Below the pieces are notes generated by a model, which was not told the DNA's origin, made no database searches, and saw only the letters and a list, made by a program, of their open reading frames with translations. Positions 6,005 through 6,046 of a DNA stretch of 6,046 nucleotides are shown one piece after another. Source of the DNA: an uncultured Flavobacteriaceae bacterium (GTDB lineage Bacteria; Bacteroidota; Bacteroidia; Flavobacteriales; Flavobacteriaceae); the NCBI GenBank assembly GCA_913031655.1, contig CAJWFY010000096.1:1-6046 (forward strand). Reading direction: 5' to 3'. Position numbers and translations under genes: made by a program. Each line of letters begins with the position of its first letter. Position 1 is the stretch's first letter.

Positions 6005-6046
6005 TTTGCTTTTAGTTTGTTTAAAGGTTATTGCTTAACACCATCT

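Noticed and set aside
6005..6046. Promoter of the deacetylase gene
   Set aside because: The 42 bases available contain no TAnnTTTG or -33 box and no clear ribosome binding site; the promoter is probably beyond the window.

Overview
The window is AT-rich chromosomal DNA that looks like a member of the Bacteroidota, most likely a flavobacterium. Three things point that way: exported proteins with short Lys-poor signal peptides, a carboxypeptidase-regulatory-like domain protein of the kind typical of this phylum, and a promoter before a small gene (minus strand, 5067-5098) that matches the Bacteroidota consensus TTTG-N19-21-TAnnTTTG. Classic strong Shine-Dalgarno sites are scarce. I see no tRNA, rRNA, CRISPR array or intact mobile element.

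Left part, plus strand (92-3292). An exported M24 metallopeptidase of the aminopeptidase P type (92-1546) is followed after 94 bases by a fold-type I PLP aminotransferase (1641-2867). The aminotransferase stop codon overlaps the start codon of a RidA/YjgF-family gene (2864-3292) in an ATGA junction. The last two almost certainly form a translationally coupled pair. PLP enzymes can release reactive enamine/imine intermediates, and RidA proteins hydrolyse these, so the RidA protein is probably dedicated to the aminotransferase beside it or to its product. The substrate cannot be read from the sequence. The aminotransferase uses Leu and Arg codons differently from the peptidase gene next to it.

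Middle, minus strand (3357-4631). A secreted protein with an N-terminal carboxypeptidase-regulatory-like beta-sandwich and a long beta-rich C-terminal part of unknown function converges on the RidA gene. Its upstream region carries a perfect 15-base dyad. Beyond it lies a gene-poor stretch (4632-4963) with what may be the remnant of a frameshifted gene on the plus strand.

Right part, minus strand. A very small gene (4964-5050) encodes 28 residues that consist almost entirely of a CDGSH-type iron-sulfur ligand motif. It has its own promoter, a tandem 13-base repeat overlapping the -33 region, and a possible weak terminator right after the stop. This is the most unusual item in the window. Last is an exported NodB-fold polysaccharide deacetylase-like protein (5201-6004), whose promoter region is cut by the window edge.
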